Below, piece after piece: positions 26,960 to 36,567 of a stretch of 64,000 nucleotides of DNA; position 1 is the stretch's first letter; each line of letters opens with the position of its first letter. The position numbers and the translations under genes are program-made. This DNA is from Bradyrhizobium sp. Ash2021 (GTDB taxonomy: Bacteria > Pseudomonadota > Alphaproteobacteria > Rhizobiales > Xanthobacteraceae). The stretch lies in assembly GCF_031202265.1 (NCBI RefSeq), contig NZ_CP100604.1:5562501-5626500 (forward strand), written 5' to 3'. Under the pieces are notes generated by a model that was not told the DNA's origin, ran no database searches, and saw only the letters and a program-made list of their open reading frames with translations.

Positions 26960-27724
26960 ATGGGCACGTGGACCGTACGCACCGCCATCTTTGGCGGGCT
27001 GCTGAGCTTTGTCGCTGCCGGCTTTGCGCAGACATCGCAGCGGCCGCCGGTCGGCGGTATCGGTTCGCCGCCCGACGCCATGATCTTTTATGTCGCGCAC
27101 GGCCCGGCCGGCGCCTGCGGGCAAGGCTGCTCGGAATGGATTGCCGCCGAAGGCACCGTGCAATGGGATACCCACAAGCGGCTGATCAACATTCTCGACC
27201 GGCAAAACGGGCGCAAGCTTCCCGTCGTCGTCCATTCCTGGGGCGAGTCCAATCTCAATGTCGCGACCAGCCTGGGCCGGATTCTGCGCGGCCGCGGCAT
27301 CGACACCATGGCGGGGCCGACCGGGGTCGAAGCCTGCCGCGGCAAACCCGAGGCGGAATGTTTTGCGCTCAAGCGTCCGGGCGGGCCGCTCGAGGCCAGG
27401 ATGAACGCGCCGGATGCCGTTCCTTGCGATCTCGCCTGCGTGCTGATCCTGGCGGGTGGCGTTCACCGCAGCCTGCCTGCCGGCACCAGGGTGATCCTGA
27501 GCGGCATGTCCATCCACAACCGGTTGGCGCCCAATGTCTCCAGGGACGAGCGCGAAGGCGCGTCGACCCGATTTGGCGAACTGTTCCGCATCTACCTGCA
27601 CGACATGGGCGTGGAGACGGAGTTGCTCGACATCGTCGACCGGAATTCGGAAGCCCAGCGCCAGACCGAACTGCCGCCGTCCGAGTGGACCCGGCTGCGG
27701 ATCGTCACCGAGACGTCGTTGTAA
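26960..27724 (+). CDS. Predicted exported protein, COG3904-like
   Basis: This protein of about 254 residues has a signal peptide (MGTWTVRTAIFGG to GFAQ). A body shows Cys pairs (GACGQGCSEW, DAVPCDLAC) and LPVVVHSWGESNLNVATSLGRILRGRGI, reminiscent of the ClpP/crotonase-like periplasmic COG3904 group. No catalytic assignment can be made. The frame opens at 26867, but the ATG at 26960 has GAGGGGAGCGG upstream and starts the signal sequence. It lies 122 bp after panC on the same strand. Confidence 0.72.
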   Translation: MGTWTVRTAIFGGLLSFVAAGFAQTSQRPPVGGIGSPPDAMIFYVAHGPAGACGQGCSEWIAAEGTVQWDTHKRLINILDRQNGRKLPVVVHSWGESNLNVATSLGRILRGRGIDTMAGPTGVEACRGKPEAECFALKRPGGPLEARMNAPDAVPCDLACVLILAGGVHRSLPAGTRVILSGMSIHNRLAPNVSRDEREGASTRFGELFRIYLHDMGVETELLDIVDRNSEAQRQTELPPSEWTRLRIVTETSL

Positions 27725-27729
27725 CGCGC

Positions 27730-28170
27730 TTAAAGCAGCCCGAGATCGCGCAGTTCCTTGCGCATCGGCTCCGGCATCGACGCCACGCTGGCGGCGGCGG
27801 ATTTGGTCAGGTCGGGCGGGGCTGAGTCTTCGGTGAAATAGCGCCAGCCCTGGAACGCCCGCATCGGCCGCGGCGAGACCGCGATCACCTTGGGCTGCAT
27901 CACCAGGCGGCAGCGTCCGATACCGTCCTTGTCGCGGAACGGCTCGATCGCGATGATCTTTTCACGGGCTGCGATTTCACCCTTGATCACCCAATAAAGC
28001 GAACCGCCGGCGAGGACTTCCGCATCGCGTTTCGGCGTCATCCGCGTAACGTGAATATGCCGAAGCGGCAGGCCCTTTTTCTTCGCCGTCGCCATGCGTT
28101 CGGCGACCCAGGCCTTGAGTTCCTTGACGGACTCGCAGCCGACGGCAAGCTTGATGATATGAAGCGGCAT
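27730..28170 (-). CDS. DUF1489 family protein
   Basis: This 146-residue alphaproteobacterial protein is recognisable by HIIKLAVGCESVKEL, HVTRMTPKRDAEVLAGGSLYWVIKG, and RAFQGWRYFTEDSAPPDL. Its function is unknown; homologues are very widely conserved in Rhizobiales and Rhodobacterales. It is convergent with the preceding exported protein, with only 5 bp between the stops. Confidence 0.9.
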   Translation of the reverse strand: MPLHIIKLAVGCESVKELKAWVAERMATAKKKGLPLRHIHVTRMTPKRDAEVLAGGSLYWVIKGEIAAREKIIAIEPFRDKDGIGRCRLVMQPKVIAVSPRPMRAFQGWRYFTEDSAPPDLTKSAAASVASMPEPMRKELRDLGLL

Positions 28171-28210
28171 GATGGCGGGATTTAGCGACCTGCGCGGGCT
28201 TTGAAAAGCA

Positions 28211-29194
28211 TCAATCGTTCGAAGCCGCAGGCGCCTGTGCCGGCGGCGGCTGTGCCGCGGGCGCGGCGGCAGGCGCGATCTGGACCGGCGCCGCAGGCGG
28301 GCGCTTTGCTGCCGGCTTCTTGGCCGCAGCGAGCGCCGGCGATGCCGCAGGCGCCGGGCGTGGCGACGGCACCGGTGCCGCCGCGGTGGCCGTAGCCGGC
28401 GGCTTGGGTGCAGGCGACGTCGGTTCGGGCGTCATGATGTTCACGGGCGGGGTTGAAGCCGCACTTGGGAAGTCGGCATTGGTCGGCTTGCCGGTGGGCA
28501 CTGACGGCGGCAGTCCGGCAATGAGCCCCGACCCCGCGGGCGTGGGCGCCGGCGCGTTCCACGACGGCGCGTATCGCGTAATCAGGTTCTCGTAGAGCCG
28601 CTCGTTCATGTTGGCCACGATCTGGTGGTTATCGACCAGCGAGCCGAACGCCGCGCAGGAGGCCGGCGAGCAGTGGTCGCGCGCCATCAGCGCATACGCC
28701 ATCAGTCCATAGCGGTCGCGCTCGACCGCGCGCCGCAGCGCCTGCAACTCCGAACTCGGGTTTTTCCCCGCGGTGGCGATATCGCCGAACGCCGTCAGGC
28801 GGGTGATCTGGGCCGCCGCATAGGTCACCGCGGCGGCGGCCGAGTCCGGCGAGCCGAACAGCGTCTTCTCGCACGCGTTCAAGACCGCATCGCCGGCGAG
28901 GTCGTCGATGCAGGCCAGTGCCGGCAGCGTCGCGTTTACCGGCTGAACCGAGCGGGTTTCAGCCGACGCCAGCTGGCCGTCCGGACCGAAGCCGCGGATG
29001 GTCGCGGCCACCGCGACCGCGATCGCCAGCAGCGTGATGACCGTCAGCGCGCCGTTGGCCACGGATTTCTCCGCGCGCAGCAGCGTGATCAGGACGATGA
29101 TCCCGAAAAATCCGGCCGCGGCGAGCGTCAGCCACATCGGAAACGTCGGCGAGCGCCAGATCTCATCCAGCGACGAAGCCCAGGCCCAGTTCAT
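28211..29194 (-). CDS. Conserved membrane protein with Ala/Pro-rich tail
   Basis: This 327-residue protein has two N-terminal transmembrane helices (LTLAAAGFFGIIVLITLL and ALTVITLLAIAVAVAAT). A Cys-containing soluble domain follows (LACIDDLAGDAVLNACEKTLF, then RDHCSPASCAAFG), and then a tail of about 110 residues that is almost entirely Ala, Pro, Lys and Thr. Homologues are annotated only as hypothetical in Bradyrhizobium. It lies 40 bp upstream of DUF1489 on the same strand and is probably co-transcribed. Confidence 0.75.
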   Translation of the reverse strand: MNWAWASSLDEIWRSPTFPMWLTLAAAGFFGIIVLITLLRAEKSVANGALTVITLLAIAVAVAATIRGFGPDGQLASAETRSVQPVNATLPALACIDDLAGDAVLNACEKTLFGSPDSAAAAVTYAAAQITRLTAFGDIATAGKNPSSELQALRRAVERDRYGLMAYALMARDHCSPASCAAFGSLVDNHQIVANMNERLYENLITRYAPSWNAPAPTPAGSGLIAGLPPSVPTGKPTNADFPSAASTPPVNIMTPEPTSPAPKPPATATAAAPVPSPRPAPAASPALAAAKKPAAKRPPAAPVQIAPAAAPAAQPPPAQAPAASND

Positions 29195-29346
29195 GCGCGG
29201 TGTCCCTCACGCAGCGTCAAACGCGATCGGCGAAAGCGAATGCGCTGTCGCTGCATCCAACTTTCGACAGAATGGTTCTGCGAACGGGGCCTTTTGACGG
29301 CGGCCTTGACGGAATCGCGTCAAGCGGCAGCTTGCGCGCACGTCTT

Positions 29347-29550
29347 TCAGGAGATCGCCAGCTGGCTTTCCTTGGCGACCCGTTCGAAAGCCTCAGTCGA
29401 GCTTTTGATGCGATACTGACAGTCGTCGCCATCAGTCGGCAGCAGCCGGATCACCTCATAGGTGCCGGTGGCGGCCGGACGGGCTACATTGCTCGCAGTA
29501 AAATAGACAGTCTCTCCAACGGAGTACTTGTGCTTCAACGCCGTCTCCAT
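29347..29550 (-). CDS. Small conserved hypothetical protein
   Basis: This 67-residue protein, with KYSVGETVYFTASN, TGTYEVIRLLP and CQYRIKSSTEAFERVAKESQL, resembles short bradyrhizobial proteins annotated as hypothetical; the pattern suggests a small SH3-like beta barrel. It has no signal peptide or membrane segment. Function unknown. Confidence 0.7.
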   Translation of the reverse strand: METALKHKYSVGETVYFTASNVARPAATGTYEVIRLLPTDGDDCQYRIKSSTEAFERVAKESQLAIS

Positions 29551-29774
29551 GACCCAAGATTGTCGGCCAGCTCACGGTCCCGCTAGCGTCGGCCGACTTG
29601 AGAACCCTGCGTCAACATAGCACACCACCGGCCCCAAAAGCCAGCAGCATCAGGGCATGGCAAATGCGCAAATTTTGCAGGTTTTTCAGTGCGATAAACG
29701 GCCAGATAAACGGCTATTCGAGGGTTCCGAGGGCGAAACCCCGCGGCCGCAACCGCAAACCGCGGTTCCGCCGG

Positions 29775-30149
29775 TCAGGCCGTATGCGGCAGCTTGCCGT
29801 CCGGGCTCGCGTGGTCCACCGCGGTTGGGAGCTGCTGCGCCAGTACCTTGGCGAGCTCGTCGACCGGAATGTTGAATTTGGCGGCCAACTGCCTGACGGT
29901 ATCGCTGCCCAGCACCTGTTGTAGTTGCTCGGCCGTGATCGGCAGGTTCTGGCCATTGCCGATCCAGGATTTGACCTGATCGCCGAGGCCGGCCTGCTGC
30001 AGCTTGGCGACGATCGCCGACAATCCGCCTTGGCTGCCATTGCCGAGTACTTCGCTGAGCACCACCGGCACCACAGCGGCCTCGAGCTGACCGAGGACGC
30101 CCTTGAACGCAGGCGAATTTTCCAGTGAATCGAGAATTCCCATGGTCAT
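29775..30149 (-). CDS. YidB-like protein (DUF937)
   Basis: This protein of about 124 residues has the YidB/DUF937 pattern: repeated helical segments LSEVLGNGSQGGLSAIVAKLQQAGLGDQVKSW, then GNGQNLPITAEQLQQVLG and LAAKFNIPVDELAKVLAQQLP. Its function is unknown. The frame opens at 30185; the ATG at 30149 (MTMGILDS) has AAAAGGG upstream and is preferred. Confidence 0.85.
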   Translation of the reverse strand: MTMGILDSLENSPAFKGVLGQLEAAVVPVVLSEVLGNGSQGGLSAIVAKLQQAGLGDQVKSWIGNGQNLPITAEQLQQVLGSDTVRQLAAKFNIPVDELAKVLAQQLPTAVDHASPDGKLPHTA

Positions 30150-30265
30150 GCCCTTTTCGTTCGATCGGCCAACGCCGCCAGGCAAATTCAGACTGCTTTA
30201 CGATCGCTCCGTCAAGCGGCGATGATCGTCCCTGCTGTCACAATTCCTGCTTACACCGTTCAGAT

Positions 30266-30922
30266 TCAGACCTTCTCGAGCCGTTCGATGACCAATGTTT
30301 CGGCGAGGCCCTCGCGGGTCCATTGCTGAAACGCCGGAAGCGACAGCATCGCATCGACATAAGGCTGCGCCTCGGGCGCGACCGGGATCGCATAGGTGCG
30401 GAAGCGATGCACGACGGGTGCAAACATCGCGTCCGCGCCGGAGAACGCGCCGAACAGAAATGGCCCCTGCTTGCCGTAGCGCGCGTGGCACTCGGCCCAG
30501 ATTTGTTGAATCCGCGCGACATTGGCGCGCGCGTCGTCGGAGAGCGCGATCGCGCCGACCGGGCGGTGCAGGTTCATGCCGCATTCGTTGCGGAGCGCCA
30601 TGAAGCCCGAATGCATCTCCGCCGAAATCGAGCGCGCATGCGCGCGGGCAGCGCGGTCTTCCGGCCACAGCCGAATTTCCGGGAATTTTTCGGCGATATA
30701 TTCGATGATCGCAAGCGAATCCCAGATCGTGACATCGCCGTCGATCAAGGCCGGCACCTTGCCCGCACGGCTGAAACTCAGGATGCGATCCTTGTCGGCC
30801 TTGTCGTCGGTATAGAGCGGGATCAACACCTCGTCGAAGGCGATGTTGTTGGCGCGCAGCGCCAGCCACGGCCGCATCGACCATGACGAATAGTTCTTGT
30901 TGCCAATCACCAGTTTCAACAT
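30266..30922 (-). CDS. Glutathione S-transferase family protein
   Basis: This 218-residue cytosolic GST has a thioredoxin-like N-domain (KLVIGNKNYSSWSMRPWLAL with candidate catalytic Ser; GKVPALIDGDVTIWDSLAIIEYIAE as the glutathione-binding cis-Pro and DS region) and an all-helical C-domain. The NKNYSSWSMR motif is typical of a zeta/maleylacetoacetate-isomerase-like bacterial subgroup. The substrate is unknown. Confidence 0.92.
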   Translation of the reverse strand: MLKLVIGNKNYSSWSMRPWLALRANNIAFDEVLIPLYTDDKADKDRILSFSRAGKVPALIDGDVTIWDSLAIIEYIAEKFPEIRLWPEDRAARAHARSISAEMHSGFMALRNECGMNLHRPVGAIALSDDARANVARIQQIWAECHARYGKQGPFLFGAFSGADAMFAPVVHRFRTYAIPVAPEAQPYVDAMLSLPAFQQWTREGLAETLVIERLEKV

Positions 30923-31053
30923 TTAAGGGAAATCCTGTTGGGATCGCCATCTTGCCATAGTGCGTTGCGCCCGTTCAACCTGTACATCACCTTGATGCCG
31001 CTTGCCGCGACCTTTCTTGCCTGACGGCATGTCGCGGCCACGAAGGGTGCAAC

Positions 31054-31731
31054 ATGCGTTCATATTGGGCCGATATCGCAGCGGTCGCCTTCTTCGCCCT
31101 CGAATGGACGGTGTATGCCATCACGCTGGAGCATACCGCATACGGACGCGACAGCCTGTCCGCCCGCATGCACATTTACCGCGAGGTCTGGGTCCGGAAT
31201 TTGCTCAATCGCGAGGCCCGCATGGTCGACATGCAGATCATGGCCTCCTTGCAAAACGGTACGGCGTTTTTTGCCTCCACCAGCCTGATTGCGATCGGCG
31301 GCGCGCTGGCGCTGCTGCGCTCGACCAATGATGCGCTGGCGGTGCTTGGTGCGTTGCCGATCGATCTCAGCCCCTCGCCGGCACTCTGGGAAATCAAATG
31401 CGTCGGGCTGATCCTGATCTTCATCTATACGTTCTTCAAATTCGCCTGGGCGTACCGGCTGTTCAACTACGTTGCGATCCTGTTCGGCGCCATGCCGCCG
31501 GCCGGCCAGCGCGACACGCCGGAAGCCGAAGCCCACGTCCAGCGCACCACGCGATTGTTCGAAGCCGCCGGCCGGCACTTCAACCGCGGCCAGCGCGCGT
31601 TCTTTTTCGCGCTCGGCTATCTCGGCTGGTTCGTCAGTCCGTGGGTGCTGTTCGCAACGACGGCCGCGGTCGTCATCGTGACCTGGCGCCGGCAATTCGC
31701 ATCGAACGCCTGGCAGGCGATGGGAAGCTGA
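31054..31731 (+). CDS. DUF599 membrane protein
   Basis: This 225-residue protein has about four transmembrane segments (ADIAAVAFFALEWTVYAIT; FASTSLIAIGGALALL; CVGLILIFIYTFFKFAWAYRL; LGYLGWFVSPWVLFATTAAVVIV). An amphipathic loop carries the DUF599 signature WVRNLLNREARMVDMQIMASLQNGTAFFAST. Function unknown. This is the last ordinary core-type gene before the repeat-rich part of the window. Confidence 0.88.
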   Translation: MRSYWADIAAVAFFALEWTVYAITLEHTAYGRDSLSARMHIYREVWVRNLLNREARMVDMQIMASLQNGTAFFASTSLIAIGGALALLRSTNDALAVLGALPIDLSPSPALWEIKCVGLILIFIYTFFKFAWAYRLFNYVAILFGAMPPAGQRDTPEAEAHVQRTTRLFEAAGRHFNRGQRAFFFALGYLGWFVSPWVLFATTAAVVIVTWRRQFASNAWQAMGS

Positions 31732-31794
31732 AATACGCAAACGCGGCTCCGCGTTCCCGCGGCGCGTTAGGCCCGGGCTTGTCAAAATCTTTCG

Positions 31795-32358
31795 CCCTCG
31801 AAACAGAGGGCGCAGGGAAGACCGGGTGCGCGCTGCACCCGCGGTCTCGTGTGCAATGTGCACAAGGAAGTGCGCACACGAGCATACAGGTGAAGCGGAG
31901 AGCATCCGGCCTTCCCTGCGCAATGGTTTTACGGCTTATGGCGCGCTCTCCTTGGTGAGCCGGGCTCTTTTGCCACCATCGCCCGCGAGAAGCCTGCTTC
32001 TCACGAACTTGACGCCAGCGTCGGGCGCCGGGACCACACGCTTTCGCCGTCCGCGTCCGCCACGCTCGTCAGTCGCAGCATCTACGTCCACCGCATCCCA
32101 CCGCGCGTTCGTGACGTGCGCAACGCCCCTCTTGCCGGGTGAGACGGCCAAATCAATAGCCTGATTTGCATTTCGGAAAAACAGAAATATTTCTCGCGAG
32201 GGGGCTGGACAGGTTTTGGGTGATTTGCCCGTCGTGTTGTTTTGTCGCAGCTAGGTCGCAAGAATACGCTTGCATAGGAGACGACGCAGTTTGTGTTGGG
32301 CATTTCGTCTCGACTTCCCGACGGCGCTGCTCGCCCCAAGCCGGCGATCTGATCGAAT
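31795..32358. repeat. Long dispersed intergenic repeat region, no gene
   Basis: No supportable gene. The stretch includes GGAAGACCGGGTGCGCGCTG, CATCCGGCCTTCCCTGCGCA, GAAGCCTGCTTCTCACGAAC and TTTGCATTTCGGAAAAACAG. These are signature pieces of large non-coding repeats present in many copies in bradyrhizobial genomes (recognised from general knowledge; one copy is in this window). It marks the switch from core to accessory sequence. Confidence 0.6.
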
Positions 32359-32472
32359 AAGCCCGTTCACTTCTGATAGGCAAAGTCGATATATCTAATT
32401 CCCGCAGCAATGTCCGTTATTTGGCGGAGAACGGAAGGCGCGGCGGCAAGTGTAGATGTCTGCAAATGACCC
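32359..32472 (+). repeat. Interspersed repeat family C, copy 1
   Basis: About 114 bp from AAGCCCGTTCACTTCTGATA to GTCTGCAAATGACCC, almost identical to 40554-40670 in the same orientation. The end (GTGTGGATATCTGCAAATGAC) recurs at about 55995-56020. Confidence 0.85.
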
Positions 32473-32606
32473 TTAGCAGAAATCGACTGATTGGCTTGAC
32501 GAATGCTCACTCCCAAAAACAACATGCCCCTATTCTAAGCTGACGAAACGGCAAGCTCGAATTCATCGCCAAGTGATCCTGAGCGGTGCATCGTCTGATC
32601 AGCGCC

Positions 32607-32978
32607 CTACTGGTTGCTATTCCGGTTCTTGCTCGCGCCCCTCAAACGCGGACCGGTTGTCAACGCACTGGCAAAGTCAGTCATCTGAACACAGGTGAGA
32701 AGGTCTACATAGCTCTGTGTGCCGATGACACTTTCTCCCTCGCATTCAGTGCGCGCTGAGTCGGTCGTTTTCTGCCAAATCGTGGACAATTGCTGCTTGG
32801 CAGTCATTTCGTCGCGCATGCAATCCTCGAAGCTTTGAGCCTTGGTAAGTCCCATTGAATTGTCGTCGTCTGTCGTGGCCCTGCACAACGGCTCTACGTT
32901 CAAACTGGGAATGCGATCGGAAACGGGTATGGCGAGCGGCTGACTTAGAAGAGTCAACGAGAGAAATGCTACCATCAT
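32607..32978 (-). CDS. Small predicted exported protein
   Basis: This protein of about 123 residues has an N-terminal hydrophobic stretch (MVAFLSLTLLSQPLAI). Its conserved body has three or four Cys and helices LTKAQSFEDCMRDEMTAKQQL, TIWQKTTDSARTECEGES and YVDLLTCVQM. Similar small proteins are widespread and uncharacterised in Bradyrhizobium. ATG at 32999 is possible, but ATG at 32978 has GGGAGAA upstream. The Cys spacing suggests disulfides in the periplasm. Confidence 0.65.
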   Translation of the reverse strand: MMVAFLSLTLLSQPLAIPVSDRIPSLNVEPLCRATTDDDNSMGLTKAQSFEDCMRDEMTAKQQLSTIWQKTTDSARTECEGESVIGTQSYVDLLTCVQMTDFASALTTGPRLRGASKNRNSNQ

Positions 32979-33035
32979 CTCAAGTTTCTCCCATTCCAAA
33001 TTACTGCGCAGCTACTGTTTTCCTCCGATGCGCCG

Positions 33036-33760
33036 GAGCTATCGCTGAAAGTTGGTGACGGCGTGAATCGGAGAGGCGGCATATCGTGGGGGTGCTTGAC
33101 GCCTCCACTTCTCCACCGAAGGAGCGATGCCGTGTGCAAGGATAGCATCATCAAGCTGATTCAACCAGAAAACGTCGACGATCAACTCACCGAAATGCCA
33201 AATTGCCGAAGAGCCAGCAGCCGAAGGCCAAACGCGCGTTGCAGGAGATCTGGATGGCCGAGACCAAGGCCGCCGCCGAGCTGGCGTTCGACGCCTTCAT
33301 CAAGAGCTACACGCCCAAATACGAGAAGGCGGCCACGACTGCCTGAGCAAGGATCGGGACGCGCTACTGGCGTTCTGCGACTTCCCGGGCCGAGCACTGG
33401 AAACACCCGCCGACGACCAATCCCGTTGAAAGCACCTTCGCTACCGTGCGCCACCGCCACGATCCGATCGAAGGGTTGCCTATCCAACAGGATGGCGCTC
33501 GTGATGGTCTTCAAACTGCTTGAGGTGCTGCTGGTGACGCTCCTTCATGCTATTGACGCCACGGTACGGCCCGAAGTCTATCTCATGCTCGGCGCGGGAG
33601 CTATCGCCAAATTTTGGTAAAAGCTGGAGTCGTCTCGATGGCCACAACCAGTTGCGAAAACTCGTTCTCGGTGTCACATTCAACAACGGGATCGAGGTCA
33701 TCGCCAACCCGACTGACCGTCAGCCCATAACAGCCGCCGCCAGACCGGCCAGGCCGTCAA
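33036..33760 (+). mobile_element. Decayed IS256-family copy
   Basis: The left terminal repeat (GAGCTATCGCTGAAAGTTGG) and the first about 150 bp match the intact copy at 35151. Then about 870 bp are missing, and the transposase resumes at KNLPKSQQPKAKRALQEIWM-like sequence with several frameshifts. A foreign insert of about 100 bp at 33520-33625 contains an inverted-orientation IS end (GAGCTATCGCCAAATTTTGG). The right terminal repeat is lost. It is non-functional. Confidence 0.85.
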
Positions 33761-33919
33761 CCGCAACAAAAGGAAGCTTGAACGCTTTGGGGTCGTAGTA
33801 ACGGGCCAAGATGCCGACGATCCAGTGCATCCCAAACAGCACGCGAAAGCATGAACCGAGACCGTAAGCACAACGAGAGGCGTGCCCCAGATCCAGTCGG
33901 CGAACCAAAAGTCTGTCAT
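33760..33919 (-). pseudogene. Remnant of an ion-channel-like membrane protein
   Basis: Two overlapping minus-strand frames read MTDFWFADWIWGTPLVVLTV and then, after a frameshift, HWIVGILARYYDPKAF followed by a hydrophobic GLAGLAAAV stretch. Together they resemble the first two helices of small channel-like inner-membrane proteins. It is cut by the decayed IS next to it. The assignment is weak. Confidence 0.35.
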
Positions 33920-35150
33920 TTAGCGCCGACTTCCAATGACCGCGCGGCCGGGATCGGACGTGCGGTGAGTTATTTTTTGCGTTCGAAATTCAGCCATCGG
34001 CTTGATTCAGATCAACAACAACCTCGGATCCCGGTGTGTGCTGAGTAGAGAGTTTTCTTCGACCGATGGTTGGCGTTTCTAGTTCAGCAGCGCAGGGAGT
34101 GCGGCGATGATCCAGAAACCGGTGCACATGAACCACCCGACTTGGCACCCCGCAGCCGTGCTGACGCTTGCGCTCGGCCTGCTTGCCGGATGCAACGAGG
34201 CGAAGAACAAGTTGGTTCTGCCGCCGCCGGCAAATGTCGGCGTGGCTGCGCCGGTGCAAAGGGCAGTAACGCCCTATCTTGAGCACACAGGAACCATGAC
34301 GGCGTTCGCTTCGGTCAATCTGGTAGCGCGCGTGAATGGCTACCTGAAGTCCATCAACTATATCGACGGCGCAACCGCGAAAACCGGCGAGCTGTTGTTC
34401 GAGATAGAACCGGCGCCCTACCAAGCGCAACTCAAGCAGGCCCAAGCAGCCCTCGCCGGCGCAAAGGCAGGGCTCGTCCAGACACAGGCAGAGTTTGAGC
34501 GTCAGAACACTCTGTCCCAAGAGGGAGTCAACACACAGGCAAATTTAGACAAGGCTCGTGCGAACAGGGATTCCGACAAGGCAAATGTCGACGCGGCCGA
34601 TGCCAATCTGCAAACCGCGCAAATCAACCTTTCTTACACGCGAGTTGAGGCGCCATTCGATGGGATCGTCACGCGCCATCTGGCGTCGCTCGGTGAACTC
34701 GTGGGAACCGCGGGGAATACCAACCTGGCCAGTATCGTGCAGCTTGATCCGATCTACGTGACCTTCAATGTCAGCGATCAAAATGTGCTGAGGTTTCGCA
34801 AGAACGAGGGCGGCCGTCTCACACTGGCTGAGCTTCAGCAGATTCCGATCGAAGCTGGCTTTATGGATGAAGAAGGTTTCCCCCATCGAGGCAAGATCGA
34901 CTACGTATCCCCGGATATTGACCCGCAGACAGCGACAATTCTCGTGCGTGGCGTGTTTGAGAACAAGAACCACGCGCTGCTCCCCGGCCTGTACGTTCGG
35001 CTCCGCGTGCCGATCGGCCCTCCTAAGGCAGATGCCTTGCTGGTCCCCAACAGAATCCTGCAACAGAACCAGGAAGGCCGCTACCTGCTCGTGGTGGGTG
35101 CCAATGACGAGGTGGAGCAGCGCGACGTGCAGCTTGGCGAACTCGACGGC

Positions 35151-36567
35151 GAGCTATCGCTGAAAGTTGGTGACGGCGGGAATCGGAAAGGCGGCATATC
35201 GTGGGGGTGCTTGACGCCTCCACTTCTCCACCGAAGGAGCGATATGCCGTGTCCAACGATAACATCATCAAGCTGATTCAGCCAGCAAACGTCGACGATC
35301 AACTCACGGAAATCTTGCGTACTGGGGCACGTGTTCTGTTGGCCCAGGCGGTCGAGGCCGAGGTCGCGGACTTTCTCGGCAAGCATGCCGATTTGAAGAC
35401 CGCAGACGGCCACCAGCGGGTCGTGCGCCACGGTCACCTGCCGGAGCGCGAGGTGATGACCGGTATCGGTCCGGTCGCCGTCCGCCAGCCGCGTGTGCGC
35501 GATCGCGAGGCGGACGCTACCGACCCCGACCGCATCCGGTTCTCGCCCTCGATCCTGCCGCCCTATATGCGCCGCTCTAAATCGATCGAGACGCTGCTGC
35601 CGATCCTTTACCTGAAGGGTATCTCGACCGGCGACTTCTCCGAGGCGCTGGCAGCACTGCTCGGCAAGGATGCTGCCGGATTGTCGGCATCCGCCATCGG
35701 CCGCCTGAAGGACGGCTGGCTTGACGAACACACCGCGTGGCAGAGGCGCGATCTGTCGGCGAAACGTTACGTCTACATCTGGGCCGATGGCATCCATCTC
35801 CAGGCACGCCTCGAAGACGAAAAGCAGTGCATCCTGGTGCTGATCGGCGCGACGCCGGAAGGCCGCAAGGAACTGGTCGGCTTCACCGATGGCGCCCGCG
35901 AGAGCGCGCAGGACTGGCGCGATCTGCTGCTCGATCTGAAGCGGCGCGGGCTCGACGTGCCGCCGCGGCTTACCATCGCCGATGGCGCGCTCGGGTTCTG
36001 GAAGGCCGCCGGTGAGGTCTGGCCGAAAACGCGCGAGCAGCGCTGCTGGGTGCACAAGACCGCGAACGTACTCGCCAAGTTGCCGAAGAGCCAGCAGCCG
36101 AAGGCCAAACGCGCGTTGCAGGAGATCTGGATGGCCGAAACCAAGGCCGCCGCCGAGCTGGCGTTCGACGCCTTCATCGCGAGCTACACGCCCAAATACG
36201 AGAAGGCGGCCGACTGCCTGGGCAAGGATCGGGACACGCTACTGGCGTTCTACGACTTCCCGGCCGAGCACTGGAAACACCTGCGAACGACCAATCCCAT
36301 TGAAAGCACCTTCGCTACCGTGCGCCACCGCACGATCCGATCGAAGGGATGCCTGTCCAACAGGACGGCGCTCGCGATGGTCTTCAAGCTGCTCGAGGCC
36401 GCGCAGAAAAGCTGGCGTCGTCTCGATGGCCACAACCAGTTGCCAAAACTCGTTCTCGGTGTGACATTCAACAACGGGATCGAGGTCATCGCTAAACCCG
36501 CTGACCGTCAGCCCATAACCGCCGCCGCCTGACCGGCCCGGCCGTCACCAAAAATTGGCGATAGCTC
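35151..36567 (+). mobile_element. IS256-family insertion sequence, copy 1
   Basis: A complete 1417-bp element. Terminal repeats GAGCTATCGC...TTGGTGACGGC (left) and GCCGTCACCAA...GCGATAGCTC (right) are imperfect inverses of about 28 bp. The target duplication CTCGACGGC is present perfectly at 35142-35150 and 36568-36576 (9 bp, within the IS256 range). Insertion is in the efflux adaptor gene, in the same direction. Confidence 0.96.
35249..36532 (+). CDS. IS256-family transposase (mutator type)
   Basis: This DDE transposase of about 427 residues has YVYIWADGIHL with the first Asp, TIADGALGFWKA with the second, and NPIESTFATVRHRT with the Glu. The typical GRLKDGW and HLRTTNPIES segments are intact, and there are no stops or frameshifts. 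A GTG at 35201 is in frame, but the GTG at 35249 has GAAGGAG 8 bp upstream and starts near the family consensus. It is probably active. It is similar to, but not identical with, the copy at 56080. Confidence 0.95.
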   Translation: MSNDNIIKLIQPANVDDQLTEILRTGARVLLAQAVEAEVADFLGKHADLKTADGHQRVVRHGHLPEREVMTGIGPVAVRQPRVRDREADATDPDRIRFSPSILPPYMRRSKSIETLLPILYLKGISTGDFSEALAALLGKDAAGLSASAIGRLKDGWLDEHTAWQRRDLSAKRYVYIWADGIHLQARLEDEKQCILVLIGATPEGRKELVGFTDGARESAQDWRDLLLDLKRRGLDVPPRLTIADGALGFWKAAGEVWPKTREQRCWVHKTANVLAKLPKSQQPKAKRALQEIWMAETKAAAELAFDAFIASYTPKYEKAADCLGKDRDTLLAFYDFPAEHWKHLRTTNPIESTFATVRHRTIRSKGCLSNRTALAMVFKLLEAAQKSWRRLDGHNQLPKLVLGVTFNNGIEVIAKPADRQPITAAA

